DNA of 64,000 nt from Rhizobium sp. 18065 (GTDB taxonomy: Bacteria; Pseudomonadota; Alphaproteobacteria; Rhizobiales; Rhizobiaceae), in NCBI RefSeq assembly GCF_902706095.1, contig NZ_CACSJP010000003.1, positions 1-64,000 of the forward strand. Direction: 5' to 3'. Shown here piece after piece: positions 35,788 to 44,579 of this stretch (positions within the stretch are counted from its first letter, which is position 1; every line of letters starts with the position of its first letter). A program made the position numbers and the translations under genes. The notes under the pieces are model-generated. The model saw nothing but the letters and a program-made list of their open reading frames with translations. It ran no database searches and was not told the DNA's origin.

Positions 35788-36528
35788 ATGAACACAGGTA
35801 TCGCAAACAAAGTCGTTCTCATCACCGGCGGCAGCACAGGGATCGGGGCAGAGGTCGCGCGGACGCTCGCCGCCAACGGCGCCAAGGTTGCGATAGCCGC
35901 CCGGCGTAAAGACAAGTTGGAGGCGGTGCGAGCCGAGATCGCAGGGCAGGGCGGCGACATTCGCGCCTATGGCATGGACGTCACCGATAAGCACCAGGTC
36001 AAGGCGGTGGTCGAAGCGGTGGTCCGTGACTTCGGAAAGCTCGACGTGCTCATCAACAATGCCGGGATCATGCCGATCCGGCCGATGGCGGAAGTCAATA
36101 CGGAAGAGTGGGATGCGATGATCGACGTCAACCTCAAGGGCACGCTTTATGGGATCGCGGCAGTGCTACCCCTGTTCCTGGCGCAGAATTCCGGACACAT
36201 CATCAATCTGAGTTCGGTTGCGGGCATCAAGGTCTTCGCGCCGGGTGGCACCGTCTACTCAGGCACGAAGTTCGCGGTCAGTGCCATCTCCGAAGGGCTG
36301 CGCATGGAGGTCGGCAAGGCGATGCGCGTCACTTCGATCGAACCTGGTGCCGTGGAAAGCGATCTCAAACTGGGAACGACCGGAACCGCACGCGACACAG
36401 TGCATGGTTTCTATGAGCAGGCCATTCCTGCCTCATCCGTCGCCCGTGCGATTGCCTTCGCCATTGAACAGCCGGACGACGTCGACATCAATACAATTGT
36501 CATCCGTCCGACGGCGCAGGAATTTTAG
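35788..36528 (+). CDS. Short-chain dehydrogenase/reductase (SDR)
   Basis: The 246-residue classical SDR has the cofactor site VVLITGGSTGIGAEVARTLA, NNAGIMPIRPMAEVN, the active-site serine in HIINLSSVAGIKVF and the YxxxK pair in VYSGTKFAVSAISEGL. A well-placed GGAGAAAG precedes the start. It is an NAD(P)-dependent reductase of small carbonyl or alcohol substrates. It sits between an MFS gene and an alpha/beta hydrolase, in the likely LysR-controlled set. Confidence 0.93.
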   Translation: MNTGIANKVVLITGGSTGIGAEVARTLAANGAKVAIAARRKDKLEAVRAEIAGQGGDIRAYGMDVTDKHQVKAVVEAVVRDFGKLDVLINNAGIMPIRPMAEVNTEEWDAMIDVNLKGTLYGIAAVLPLFLAQNSGHIINLSSVAGIKVFAPGGTVYSGTKFAVSAISEGLRMEVGKAMRVTSIEPGAVESDLKLGTTGTARDTVHGFYEQAIPASSVARAIAFAIEQPDDVDINTIVIRPTAQEF

Positions 36529-36630
36529 TTCTCTCAGACCGGTGACGCGCGTCAAGCAAGCCACGTCAGTCTCTGGTCGGTTCAACGAAACAGTATTTCC
36601 AAAAACTCCCAACTCAATAAAAATGCAAGG

Positions 36631-37404
36631 ATGAGTTTAATGTCTAGAATTCTTCAATCCCTCGGAGGTGCTGCGCTTCTGACATCGATCGCTCTCGCGT
36701 CTGGAACAGCTAATGCGGCAGAAGACAAGGTCAAGAATGTCGTTCTGGTGCACGGCGCCTTCGTCGATGGATCGGGCTGGAAGGATGTGGCCGAACTTTT
36801 GACCAAGGACGGGTTCAAGGTCAGTATTGTCCAGCAGCCTGAGACAAGTCTGCAGGATGATATCCAGGCGACCCAGCGTATTATCGACCAGCAGGACGGC
36901 CCGGTCGTTCTGGTCGGCCATAGCTACGGTGGCATGATTATCACCGACGCCGGCAACGATCCGATGGTTAAGTCGCTGGTCTATGTCGCCGCATTCATGC
37001 CCGAAGCCGGCGACAGTCTGCTCTCGCTTGCCAAGACGATGCCTTTGCCGAGCGAGGATATCAAGGCGACGAAGGACGGCTATCTTTATCTCGATCCGGC
37101 CAGGTTTGCCGCTGACTTCGCCGCTGATCTGCCAAAGGAAACGTCGGCATTCATGGCAGCTTCGCAGGTCTTCACGTCCCAAAAAGCTTTCTCTGCGCCG
37201 ACCACCAAGGCAGCCTGGCATGACAAGCCGGCTTTCGCCATCGTCGCCACGCAGGACAAGGCGATCAATCCCGACCTGGAACGCTGGATGTACAAGCGTG
37301 GCGGTGCCCACGTGACCGAAGTCAAGTCCAGTCACGCGGTCTACATGTCGAACCCGCGGTCCGTTGTCGACGTGATTGAAATGGCATCGAGTGCTGCCAA
37401 GTAG
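36631..37404 (+). CDS. Exported alpha/beta-hydrolase
   Basis: The 257-residue protein starts with a signal peptide (ILQSLGGAALLTSIALASG, cleaved after ANA). The mature part has an alpha/beta-hydrolase fold: VVLVHGAFVDGSGW (oxyanion hole), nucleophile elbow VVLVGHSYGGMIITDAG (Ser about residue 96), and a C-terminal histidine in VKSSHAVYMSNPRSVVDVIE. It resembles the salicylate-esterase-like/EstC group of short hydrolases, but the substrate is unknown. Periplasmic location separates it from the cytosolic SDR next to it. In-frame ATG at 36640 is an alternative start. Confidence 0.9.
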   Translation: MSLMSRILQSLGGAALLTSIALASGTANAAEDKVKNVVLVHGAFVDGSGWKDVAELLTKDGFKVSIVQQPETSLQDDIQATQRIIDQQDGPVVLVGHSYGGMIITDAGNDPMVKSLVYVAAFMPEAGDSLLSLAKTMPLPSEDIKATKDGYLYLDPARFAADFAADLPKETSAFMAASQVFTSQKAFSAPTTKAAWHDKPAFAIVATQDKAINPDLERWMYKRGGAHVTEVKSSHAVYMSNPRSVVDVIEMASSAAK

Positions 37405-37554
37405 CATTAGCTGTAGGCGCTGCCTGGTAGATCGATCTCTGCCGGGCAGTCGTCACGCATCAGGCGGCCCACGATGCGCAAGCAGTCTCGAAATTGTCGA
37501 CATTTGCCCGCGCGAAAGCGAGGCAGGATATCTCTGCCCTTTGGATGGAAAGCC

Positions 37555-37992
37555 ATGCCCAACACCTTTGAAAGTCTCAATCTTCTCGACGCGAAAAACA
37601 TAGTCGAGGCCAGTTTGGCCAGAGCCAATGCGCTCAAGATTGCCTGCTCCGTTGCGGTGGTCGATGCCGGAGGATTCCTGCTCGCCTTCGCCAGACAGGA
37701 CGATGCGATGGTCGGCTCCGTCGAGCTTGCAATCAACAAGGCCTATACCGCCTTGATCTTCAGAAACTCGACCGAAGCGGTTGGCAAACTCGCCCAGCCT
37801 GCCGCCGAGCTCTACGGTATAGAACACAGCCACGCGGGAAAAGTCGTGATATTCGGTGGTGGAATTCCTGTGCTCCTCAATGGAACCGTCATCGGCGCGA
37901 TCGGGGTGAGTGGCGGATCGGTGGCGCAGGATATCGACGTTGCGAGCGCATCGCAGTTCACGAGTATCCAGCACCAGGTCGGCGCAAAATGA
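37555..37992 (+). CDS. GlcG/HbpS-like (DUF336) protein
   Basis: The 145-residue protein belongs to the GlcG/HbpS family: CSVAVVDAGGFLLAFARQDD, SVELAINKAYTALIFRNSTE, VVIFGGGIPVLLNGTVIGAI and GVSGGSVAQDIDVASASQF. Relatives bind haem or corrinoid or are accessory proteins of propanediol and glycolate operons. ATG at 37555 is the first start before the conserved region; a longer frame from 37474 has no support. No signal peptide is seen. Its role here is unknown. Confidence 0.88.
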   Translation: MPNTFESLNLLDAKNIVEASLARANALKIACSVAVVDAGGFLLAFARQDDAMVGSVELAINKAYTALIFRNSTEAVGKLAQPAAELYGIEHSHAGKVVIFGGGIPVLLNGTVIGAIGVSGGSVAQDIDVASASQFTSIQHQVGAK

Positions 37993-38237
37993 TCCAAAAA
38001 TTCAGCCCCATTTACCGAGGCAGTGCCCGGTACAGTACGATTCGTTTCCTTCAAGCTGGCTGAAGCGACGTCCTAATCAAAAGAGCCCAATCTCTTTGCA
38101 TGGTCGGGATGTCCGATATTGGCTACGCGGCTCTGTCCCCGGTCCACCCAAGACAGGTGCCCCGAAAGTCATAGGTCATGGGCGACCACGATTGTCTCAA
38201 GGATCGTTTCTTCGTTGTCTTCTGTGATTGGTTTGCT

Positions 38238-38272
38238 CTGATCCCCAAAACGATCCAGTTTCTGGGGATCAG
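38238..38272 (-). terminator. Hairpin just after the sulfonate-type ABC operon
   Basis: CTGATCCCCA (38238-38247) and TGGGGATCAG (38263-38272) are perfect ten-base arms. It lies eight bases beyond the stop of the ATPase gene on the minus strand. There is no clear T-run, so termination efficiency is uncertain. Confidence 0.6.
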
Positions 38273-38279
38273 GACAGTC

Positions 38280-39047
38280 TCAATGCAGCCCGAACAAGCC
38301 CAACAGTTCTTCCCGTTGCCGAACGAAGCCGGGAGCGCTGCGGTCGCGTGGATGTGGCAGGTCGATGTCGATCAGCCGTGGTTCGCCGCCCTTTTCCCGC
38401 GGCAGGATCAGGATCCGGTCGGCGAGGAAAATTGCCTCTTCGAGATCGTGGGTGACCAGTACCGTCGTCACGTCCTCGTCCTTCCAGATCCGCGCCAGTT
38501 CCTGCTGCATGCCGATCTTGGTCATGGCGTCGAGGGCCCCGAGGGGTTCATCGAGCAGGAGGATTTCAGGCTGGACGGCGAGCGCGCGGGCAATCCCGAC
38601 ACGCTGCGCCATGCCGCCCGAAAGCTGTCGGGGATAGGCCGTTTCGAAGCCTTTCAGACCAACTAAGTCGACATATCTCTGGGCGATGAACCGGGCTTCG
38701 TCGCGAGAAAGCCCCCTTGTCTCAAGACCGAAACCGATATTGTCGATCACCGTCAGCCAGGGCAAAAGCCGCGGTTCCTGGAAGATGACAGCCCGCTCCG
38801 TGCCGACGCCACGGACGCGCCTTCCGTCAATCAGCACATCGCCGCCGTCGGCCTCTTCGAGGCCTGCCAGGATGCGCAGAAGCGTTGTCTTGCCCGAACC
38901 GCTCGCGCCGACAATCGCCAAGCTTTCACCGGAGCGTATGGTGAGATTGAGGTCTCTCAGGATCGGCAGTGGCTGACCGTTCAGGGTGAAGGTCTTGGAG
39001 AGATGACGAACCGTCACCTCTCCACGAATGCTGTTTGAAAGTGCCAT
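38280..39047 (-). CDS. Sulfonate/taurine-type ABC transporter ATPase (SsuB/TauB-like)
   Basis: The 255-residue ATPase has Walker A GASGSGKTT, Q-loop AVIFQEPRLLPWLTVIDNIG, signature LSGGMAQRVGIARALAVQPE, Walker B ILLLDEPLGALDAMTK and switch LVTHDLEEAIFLADRI, all of the SsuB/TauB/NrtD type. It is the last gene of the operon 40939-38280. Substrates of this class are aliphatic sulfonates, taurine, nitrate or thiamine precursors; the neighbouring monooxygenase favours an organosulfur compound. Confidence 0.92.
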   Translation of the reverse strand: MALSNSIRGEVTVRHLSKTFTLNGQPLPILRDLNLTIRSGESLAIVGASGSGKTTLLRILAGLEEADGGDVLIDGRRVRGVGTERAVIFQEPRLLPWLTVIDNIGFGLETRGLSRDEARFIAQRYVDLVGLKGFETAYPRQLSGGMAQRVGIARALAVQPEILLLDEPLGALDAMTKIGMQQELARIWKDEDVTTVLVTHDLEEAIFLADRILILPREKGGEPRLIDIDLPHPRDRSAPGFVRQREELLGLFGLH

Positions 39048-39056
39048 TGCGACGCC

Positions 39057-40034
39057 TCAGTTGCTTGCCGTGTCGGCGGTGTAGAGAATATCCTTGGCGG
39101 CAAGTTGCCCTTCCTTCAGCTTGCCTTCGCGGACCAGAACGTCGATCCAGAACTGCAGATCACGATCCACCGCCTGGCCGCCCGGACGCACGCCATAGCC
39201 GCGGAAGAACTTGGCGATCTCTGGGTTTTCGCCGCGCTCGGCGAGGGCCTTGGCAAAGAGTACCTTGGTTTCCTCCGGATGTTCGCGGGCATAGTCGAGC
39301 GCGCGCTGCGACTGCTCGACAAAGACCTTTGCGGCCTCAGGGTGGTCCGCGATGAAGTCTCGGCGCAGGACGACGAAGCCGCCGGCGATGTCGCCCAGAA
39401 CGTCGGTGTCATCGAAGATGGCCCGCAACCCGCCCTTCTGCTTGGCAACGCCCTCGAAGGTCGTCTGCCAATAGCCGAAGGCCGAAACGTCGACCTGGCC
39501 CGAGCGCAGGACCTGCTCAAGCTGCGGTCCGGGAACGACGATCTGGTTGGCGGCATCGCTTGGCAGGCCGACGGAGTGGAGTGCTTCGCGGATCGTGTAG
39601 TCGAGATGGGCGCCAAGCGTGTTCACGGCGATACTCTTGCCGGCGATGTCCTTGATCTCCTTGATCGGGCTATCATCGAGCACGTAGAAGATAGACTGAA
39701 CCTGATCGTTGATGCCGTTTGACGGATAGGCGGCGACAAAGTCGTTGCCGCCGACGATCGAGTTCAAGACCGCCGATGTCGCCGCGCTGCCGATCTCGAC
39801 ATCGCCGGAGGCGAGCGCGATCAGCGAGGCTGGGCCGCCAGTCGCGTAACCGACATTCTCGATGGTAATGCCGGTGCCGTCGAAATAGCCGAGTTCGGCG
39901 GCGAGTTCGTGAGCGGACAAGCCACCCTGGCTGGTGAGGTAGCGGAATTTGACGTCCTCGGCAGCATAGGCGGAACCGGACAGGCCGATGGCGATTGCGG
40001 CCGACAAGAGCAGTTTGCGGGTGTGATATGTCAT
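39057..40034 (-). CDS. ABC transporter binding protein, SsuA/TauA-like
   Basis: ATG at 40034 has AAAGGAAAG upstream; the longer frame overlaps the permease gene. The protein is 325 residues with signal peptide MTYHTRKLLLSAAIAIGLSG (cleavage after AYA). It has the NMT1/SsuA fold: YLTSQGGLSAHELAAELGYF, SLIALASGDVEIGSAATSAV, PIKEIKDIAGKSIAVNTLGA, QVDVSAFGYWQTTFEGVAKQ. It should bind an organosulfur compound in the periplasm. Confidence 0.9.
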   Translation of the reverse strand: MTYHTRKLLLSAAIAIGLSGSAYAAEDVKFRYLTSQGGLSAHELAAELGYFDGTGITIENVGYATGGPASLIALASGDVEIGSAATSAVLNSIVGGNDFVAAYPSNGINDQVQSIFYVLDDSPIKEIKDIAGKSIAVNTLGAHLDYTIREALHSVGLPSDAANQIVVPGPQLEQVLRSGQVDVSAFGYWQTTFEGVAKQKGGLRAIFDDTDVLGDIAGGFVVLRRDFIADHPEAAKVFVEQSQRALDYAREHPEETKVLFAKALAERGENPEIAKFFRGYGVRPGGQAVDRDLQFWIDVLVREGKLKEGQLAAKDILYTADTASN

Positions 40035-40080
40035 GGAATCTTTCCTTTTGAAGAGTGATGTCGCGTCGGGAGGCGGAGTG

Positions 40081-40929
40081 TTATTGGGGCAGCGCCCATC
40101 GGCACAGCTTGCGCTGCAGGAGAACGAGTGCGGCATTGGCGGCGAGCCCCAGCAGGGCGAGCAGCAGGATGGCGGCAAACATCAAAGGGATCTGGAAGTT
40201 GTACTGGGCGTTCATCACCTGGAAACCGATGCCCTTGTTGGCGCCGATCATCTCGGCAGCGATCAGAAGCAGCAGTGCGGTGGTCGCAGAAAGCCTCAAA
40301 CCCACGAAGATCGCCGGAACCGAAGCCGGCAGGACAACACGCCGAAAGATCGCAAGCGAACCAGCCCCATAGGTGCGCGCCATCTCGATGAGCTTGGCGT
40401 CCACTTCTTTCACCCCGCCGACGGTTGACAGCAGAATCGGGAAGAGTGTCGCCCAGAAGATCACGAAGACCTTTGACGCTTCACCGAGACCCAGCATGAG
40501 AATGAAGACCGGATAAAGGGCGAGTGCCGAGGTCTGGCGAAAGAACTGCAGTAGTGGGTCGAGCGCCTGCTCGATGGCGCGAACCTGCCCCATGAACAGT
40601 CCGAGCGGAATACCGAGCGCGACGGCGGCGAGGAAGGCGATCCCTGATCTTTGCAGGCTGATCGCGATATCATCGACCAGGGCGCCCGTGGCGATGCCTT
40701 CCCACAGGGCACCGATAATCTGGTCGAGAGGCGGAAACACGGATGCGTTTACCCAGCCCAGTTTGGTCGACACCTGCCAGAAGACCAGGAAGCCGATGAC
40801 CAGACCGTAGCGCGACAGGATCGGAGCGGCGACAGTGGCCGTCTGCGCCAACCAGCGCGGTGCTCGGTTTCCCGGGCGAGAGAGGCTGATCCCGTAAGCG
40901 GGACCACGTTGTATTTCTTCAAACGACAT
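40081..40929 (-). CDS. ABC transporter permease, SsuC/TauC-like
   Basis: The 282-residue inner-membrane protein has about six helices and the family EAA region IEMARTYGAGSLAIFRRVVL followed by PASVPAIFVGLRLSATTALL. An opening helix VIGFLVFWQVSTKLGWVNAS and the WATLFPILLSTVGGVKEVDA loop are typical of SsuC/TauC. It starts nine bases after the monooxygenase gene stop. Confidence 0.93.
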   Translation of the reverse strand: MSFEEIQRGPAYGISLSRPGNRAPRWLAQTATVAAPILSRYGLVIGFLVFWQVSTKLGWVNASVFPPLDQIIGALWEGIATGALVDDIAISLQRSGIAFLAAVALGIPLGLFMGQVRAIEQALDPLLQFFRQTSALALYPVFILMLGLGEASKVFVIFWATLFPILLSTVGGVKEVDAKLIEMARTYGAGSLAIFRRVVLPASVPAIFVGLRLSATTALLLLIAAEMIGANKGIGFQVMNAQYNFQIPLMFAAILLLALLGLAANAALVLLQRKLCRWALPQ

Positions 40930-40938
40930 GACCGGTCC

Positions 40939-42291
40939 TCACTCTGCAGCTTGGACGACCGATGGGTCGACGGTCCAACGGTTGAGGGGGAAAGGCAGGC
41001 CGAGGTTTTCGCGCAAGGTGCGGCCCTCGTAAGCAGTGCGGAACAGTCCGCGACGCTGAAGCTCCGGGATGACGAGATCGACGAAATCGTTCAGGCCGGT
41101 CGGCAGCCATGGCGGCAGGATGTTGAAGCCGTCCGCCGCCTCGTTCTCGAACCATTCCTGCAGCGTGTCGGCGATCTGCCCTGCTGTTCCGACAATGGTG
41201 AAGTGCCCACGGGCAGAGGCGACCCACTGGTAGAGCTGACGGATAGAGAAATTGTTCTCGTCGGCGATCTGGCGGATCAGCGCCTGGCGGCTCTTCATGC
41301 CTTCTGTCGGCGGTGCGGGCGGTAGCGGGCCATCCAAGTCGTAGCCGCGCAGATCCAGCGTTCCACCGGTCAGGCCATTGAGCAGACCGACTCCATCTTC
41401 TTCGAGGATCAGAGAGGTCAGGCGATCATACTTCTCGCGGGCTTCAGCCTCGGTGCGACCGACGAAGGGCGAGACGCCGGGCATGACCAGAACATGGTCG
41501 GGATTGCGACCGATGCCACGCGCGCGGTTCTTGATGTCGCGGTAGAATTCCTGTGCCGTCTCGATGTGCTGGTGCGCGGTGAAAATCACCTCTGCCGTCG
41601 CTGCCGCCAGCCCACGTCCGTCGTCGGATTGGCCCGCCTGGACGATCACCGGATGCCCCTGGGGCGAGCGGGACACGTTTAGCGGCCCTTTGACCTTGAA
41701 GTGCTCACCCTTGTGGTTTGTATCGTGAAGCTTGGCGCGTTCGAAGAAGACGCCGGTTTCTCGGTTGCGGATAAAGGCATCATCTTCGAAGCTGTCCCAC
41801 AGCTTTTTTACCACCTCTACATGCTCGGCGGCACGTTTGTAGCGATCGGCATGCGGCAACTGGGTATCGCGATTGAAATTCTGGGCGGTGGCATCGCCCG
41901 TCGTGGTGACGACATTCCAGCCGGCGCGTCCGTTGGAGATGAGATCAAGCGACGCAAACTTACGTGCAGTATTGTAAGGTTCTTCATAGGTCGTAGATGC
42001 GGTTGCGATGAAACCGAGATGGGTGGTGAAGGGCGCCAGGGCCGAAAACAGCGTTACGGGCTCGAAGCCTGCAACCCGCGCGTTGCCGCCTTCGCGAGCG
42101 CCGCCAAAGCCGACCGCGAGACCGTCGGCGAGGAAATAGGCGTCGAACAGCCCGCGCTCCGCGGTCTGCGCCAACTGCTTGTGAAATTCAAAGCTGACGG
42201 CGCCGTCAACCGGCTGGTCGGGATGACGCCATGAGGCGACGTGCTGTCCTCCACCGGGCAGGAATGCTCCAAGTCTGATCTTGCGTGTCAT
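40939..42291 (-). CDS. FMNH2-dependent monooxygenase, NtaA/SnaA/DszA family
   Basis: ATG at 42291 follows GAGAGGACC; the open frame upstream is AT-rich promoter DNA. The product is about 450 residues. Diagnostic stretches of this luciferase-like subfamily are LGAFLPGGGQHVASWRHPD, TYEEPYNTARKFASLDLISN, GRAGWNVVTTTGDATAQNF, GHPVIVQAGQSDDGRGLAAA and GFNILPPWLPTGLNDFVDLV. Members oxidise nitrilotriacetate, dibenzothiophene sulfone or dimethyl sulfide/sulfone. With an SsuABC-type transporter the likely job is sulfur scavenging. The reductase partner may be the gene at 43901. Confidence 0.92.
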   Translation of the reverse strand: MTRKIRLGAFLPGGGQHVASWRHPDQPVDGAVSFEFHKQLAQTAERGLFDAYFLADGLAVGFGGAREGGNARVAGFEPVTLFSALAPFTTHLGFIATASTTYEEPYNTARKFASLDLISNGRAGWNVVTTTGDATAQNFNRDTQLPHADRYKRAAEHVEVVKKLWDSFEDDAFIRNRETGVFFERAKLHDTNHKGEHFKVKGPLNVSRSPQGHPVIVQAGQSDDGRGLAAATAEVIFTAHQHIETAQEFYRDIKNRARGIGRNPDHVLVMPGVSPFVGRTEAEAREKYDRLTSLILEEDGVGLLNGLTGGTLDLRGYDLDGPLPPAPPTEGMKSRQALIRQIADENNFSIRQLYQWVASARGHFTIVGTAGQIADTLQEWFENEAADGFNILPPWLPTGLNDFVDLVIPELQRRGLFRTAYEGRTLRENLGLPFPLNRWTVDPSVVQAAE

Positions 42292-42340
42292 GGCTGGTCC
42301 TCTCTCAGTCAGATGGTCGAATGAGAGCAGCCTATATTGT

Positions 42341-42355
42341 CTATAATTTATATAG
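42341..42355. promoter_or_regulatory. Candidate Rrf2 operator before the monooxygenase operon
   Basis: CTATAATTTATATAG has inverted arms CTATA and TATAG and lies 50 bases upstream of the start at 42291. Its reverse, CTATATAAATTATAG, resembles the site at 42503. Confidence 0.45.
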
Positions 42356-42502
42356 AGAAATAGGATTGCGAAGATTCTGGCTATTGACGAATTGATTTTC
42401 AACGGCTGGGGCCAATAAGCACGAACCTGCTGCGGAATGCGAAAGGAGGCGGATCGCCGACCAGAAACGGGAAGACGAGCTTGAACGATTAATTCAGAAA
42501 AA

Positions 42503-42519
42503 CTATATAATTTGGTAGA
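42503..42519. promoter_or_regulatory. Candidate Rrf2 operator before the Rrf2 gene
   Basis: CTATATAATTTGGTAGA lies about 40 bases upstream of the regulator start at 42558. It shares CTATATAA and a closing TAG with the site at 42341-42355 read on the other strand, suggesting self-control. Confidence 0.4.
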
Positions 42520-42557
42520 AACTCAATCGCGGTGGCCATGGGCCGGAATTCCTCGCA

Positions 42558-43004
42558 ATGCTTACCAACAAAGGCAAATACGGTTTGAAGGCCCTAGTCG
42601 ACCTGGCAGGGTTGGAACCTGGACAGACGGCTTTCGTCACCGACATCGCCACGCGCAACAACATCCCGAAGAAGTTTCTCGATACCATTCTGTTGGAACT
42701 GCGAAACAATGGGTTGCTGCGTTCTAAAAAAGGACCGAACGGCGGCTATGCGCTTTCGAAACCTGCCGATGAAATCATGATCGGCCAGGTCATCCGCGCC
42801 CTGGACGGACCGCTGGCGCCAATCCGATGTGCCAGCCGAACTGCATTCGAGGCCTGTGATGATTGTCGCGATCCCTCTGCTTGCCAGGTTCGGATTTCGA
42901 TGACGCAGGTACGGGATGCTATCGCGTCCATCCTCGACAACATGACGCTTTCGCAGTTCGTCGCGCGCGAGAACCCTGCCGAGGACCTTATCGCGGGGGA
43001 GTGA
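42558..43004 (+). CDS. Rrf2-family regulator, possible Fe-S sensor
   Basis: The 148-residue protein has the Rrf2 winged helix (YGLKALVDLAGLEPGQ, IATRNNIPKKFLDTILLELR, GLLRSKKGPNGGYALSKPAD). A cysteine group CASRTAFEACDDCRDPSAC lies at about residues 92-110 in the place where IscR-like members hold an iron-sulfur cluster. It overlaps the convergent gene at 42988 by 17 bases. AT-rich dyads occur at its own promoter and at both neighbouring promoters. I infer that it controls the organosulfur genes around it. Confidence 0.88.
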   Translation: MLTNKGKYGLKALVDLAGLEPGQTAFVTDIATRNNIPKKFLDTILLELRNNGLLRSKKGPNGGYALSKPADEIMIGQVIRALDGPLAPIRCASRTAFEACDDCRDPSACQVRISMTQVRDAIASILDNMTLSQFVARENPAEDLIAGE

Positions 43005-43869
43005 CCTCGTCGGCGCAGCGGAGGCACGCTGTCTGCAATGCCTTACATAATCTTTCCGTCTGCGCCAGGTCGAGGGTGGGTACATCCACCTGAATGCCGT
43101 CGATGATCGAAGCGACTTTCAAGACAATTGCATCGAGAAGTTCGAATTCAACGGCAGATGCGGTGGTATCGCCGATATCGTCTTTGCCAAGTTCGACATC
43201 AATTGCCCCGCGACAGATTGCTCCTCGAAGGAAAGCCTGCATGAGTGCAGCAAGCGGGAGAGCATCCAGCCCCAATACAAGGACATTGTCCGGGGAAACC
43301 GGCGGCGCTGTCGGTAAAACATCGCCATCCGACGGCTGTCCATCTTCGAATGACAGGATGAACGCGACCTCGCCCATGCCAGCTGAGGTGGCGATCAGGA
43401 CATGCCAATCGGTTCCTCGCGGCGGCATGGAAGGCGCAGGTTCGACCATGAAGGAGAGGCCTGAGCGCACCAGGCGGGCCATGGGGTGAACCGTGGGGCC
43501 AGCGGAGAAATGGAACACTTCTCCCAGGGCTACCCGGCTGTAGACGGCTCTTCGCTGTTCGGTCGTTCCGCTCGTGCGGAGAAGTTCCAGGGCAATGAGA
43601 TGATGGACGAAAAGTTCGGCTGTTCTCATGCTCCAGGTCGACAGTCTGCTGATTGCTTCAGCCACAACGACGTTGGAAATGTCCGCGCCACCAAAAATCG
43701 CCGGAATTGATATGGCCAGGAGGCCTGACTTGGCCAAGGTTGCCGCCGCCATATCCTGTCCATCGGAAACGGGTCTCAGAACGATCGATTCGACCACAGC
43801 GAGAACCTGCCCTTCGGTCGGGAGCGTCGCGGGGACCGGACGCAATCGATCGGATGCCGATTTCATCAT
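42988..43869 (-). CDS. Short acyl-CoA-dehydrogenase-like protein (SfnB/DszC-related), divergent
   Basis: The 293-residue protein begins like SfnB-type sulfur-acquisition oxidoreductases: LAKSGLLAISIPAIFGGADI, VVVAEAISRLSTWSMRTAEL, LRTSGTTEQRRAVYSRVALG and EVFHFSAGPTVHP. Acyl-CoA-dehydrogenase-fold enzymes are usually near 400 residues; here the C-terminal helical domain is shortened and poorly conserved. It may be a divergent flavin monooxygenase subunit or a decayed one. It is co-directional with the flavin reductase gene 31 bases upstream. Confidence 0.7.
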   Translation of the reverse strand: MMKSASDRLRPVPATLPTEGQVLAVVESIVLRPVSDGQDMAAATLAKSGLLAISIPAIFGGADISNVVVAEAISRLSTWSMRTAELFVHHLIALELLRTSGTTEQRRAVYSRVALGEVFHFSAGPTVHPMARLVRSGLSFMVEPAPSMPPRGTDWHVLIATSAGMGEVAFILSFEDGQPSDGDVLPTAPPVSPDNVLVLGLDALPLAALMQAFLRGAICRGAIDVELGKDDIGDTTASAVEFELLDAIVLKVASIIDGIQVDVPTLDLAQTERLCKALQTACLRCADEVTPPR

Positions 43870-43900
43870 TCAAACCCTCTGGACATGAGACTGATTGTCA

Positions 43901-44440
43901 TCAATCGACAGAATGGTATCTCCCGTTTTGATAGAGCAAGGAATTTCCAAATCCGATCCGAATTGCGAGCACTCTGCCAATGACGATGACATGGCTGTGT
44001 CTCTCAATCGCCTCCTCGACTTCACAGTCCAGAGCCGCAACGGCATCTTCCAGCACGGGCGCGCCGCTGGCAAGTCTGGTCCATTCGGCGCTACGATAGC
44101 GCTCTGCTCCCTTCAGGCCGCCTATCCCGGCAAAACGGTTCGCAAGGCCCTTGTGTTCCGCGCCCAGCACATTGATGGCGAAATGATGGAAGCGATCAAC
44201 GACAGGCCATGTCGAGGACGTCCTGTTGAGGGAAACGAGCATGCGCGGGGGATCTACCGACAATGCCGTCGCAGAGGTGACAGTGGCTCCTGACCGGAGA
44301 TCGCCTTCGCCCGCCGTCACAATGCAGACTCCGCCGCCCAGTGTTCTCATGGCCTCTTTCAGATTGATAGCATCGGCGGGCTGATCGAGGACGGGACGAA
44401 TACGGGGCTCGGCAAACTCTGTCGCGATAAAACGGCTCAT
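43901..44440 (-). CDS. Flavin reductase (HpaC/NTAB family)
   Basis: ATG at 44440 follows GGGAGTGGAATT. The product is 179 residues with the pattern AMRTLGGGVCIVTAGEGDLR, ATVTSATALSVDPPRMLVSL, HFAINVLGAEHKGLANRF and HVIVIGRVLAIRIG. It reduces FMN or FAD with NAD(P)H and likely supplies the monooxygenase at 40939 and the protein at 42988. It is divergent from the gene at 44580. Confidence 0.9.
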   Translation of the reverse strand: MSRFIATEFAEPRIRPVLDQPADAINLKEAMRTLGGGVCIVTAGEGDLRSGATVTSATALSVDPPRMLVSLNRTSSTWPVVDRFHHFAINVLGAEHKGLANRFAGIGGLKGAERYRSAEWTRLASGAPVLEDAVAALDCEVEEAIERHSHVIVIGRVLAIRIGFGNSLLYQNGRYHSVD

Positions 44441-44516
44441 AATTCCACTCCCTTTGGGCTCATCTGGAGCAAGAGATATCAGCCGTGGAACTGACGCAGT
44501 AGACAAACATTTTTAA

Positions 44517-44541
44517 TCTACATATATTTTATAGAAAATAT
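44517..44541. promoter_or_regulatory. AT-rich operator-like region in divergent promoter
   Basis: ATATTTT-ATAG-AAAATAT (44524-44541) is a perfect 7-4-7 dyad. The overlapping CTACATATATTTTATAG has the CTA...TAG form of the sites at 42341 and 42503. It sits between genes starting at 44440 and 44580. Confidence 0.45.
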
Positions 44542-44579
44542 GTCTAACTCTACTGCCGCGAACCGGAGGGAAGACTGCC

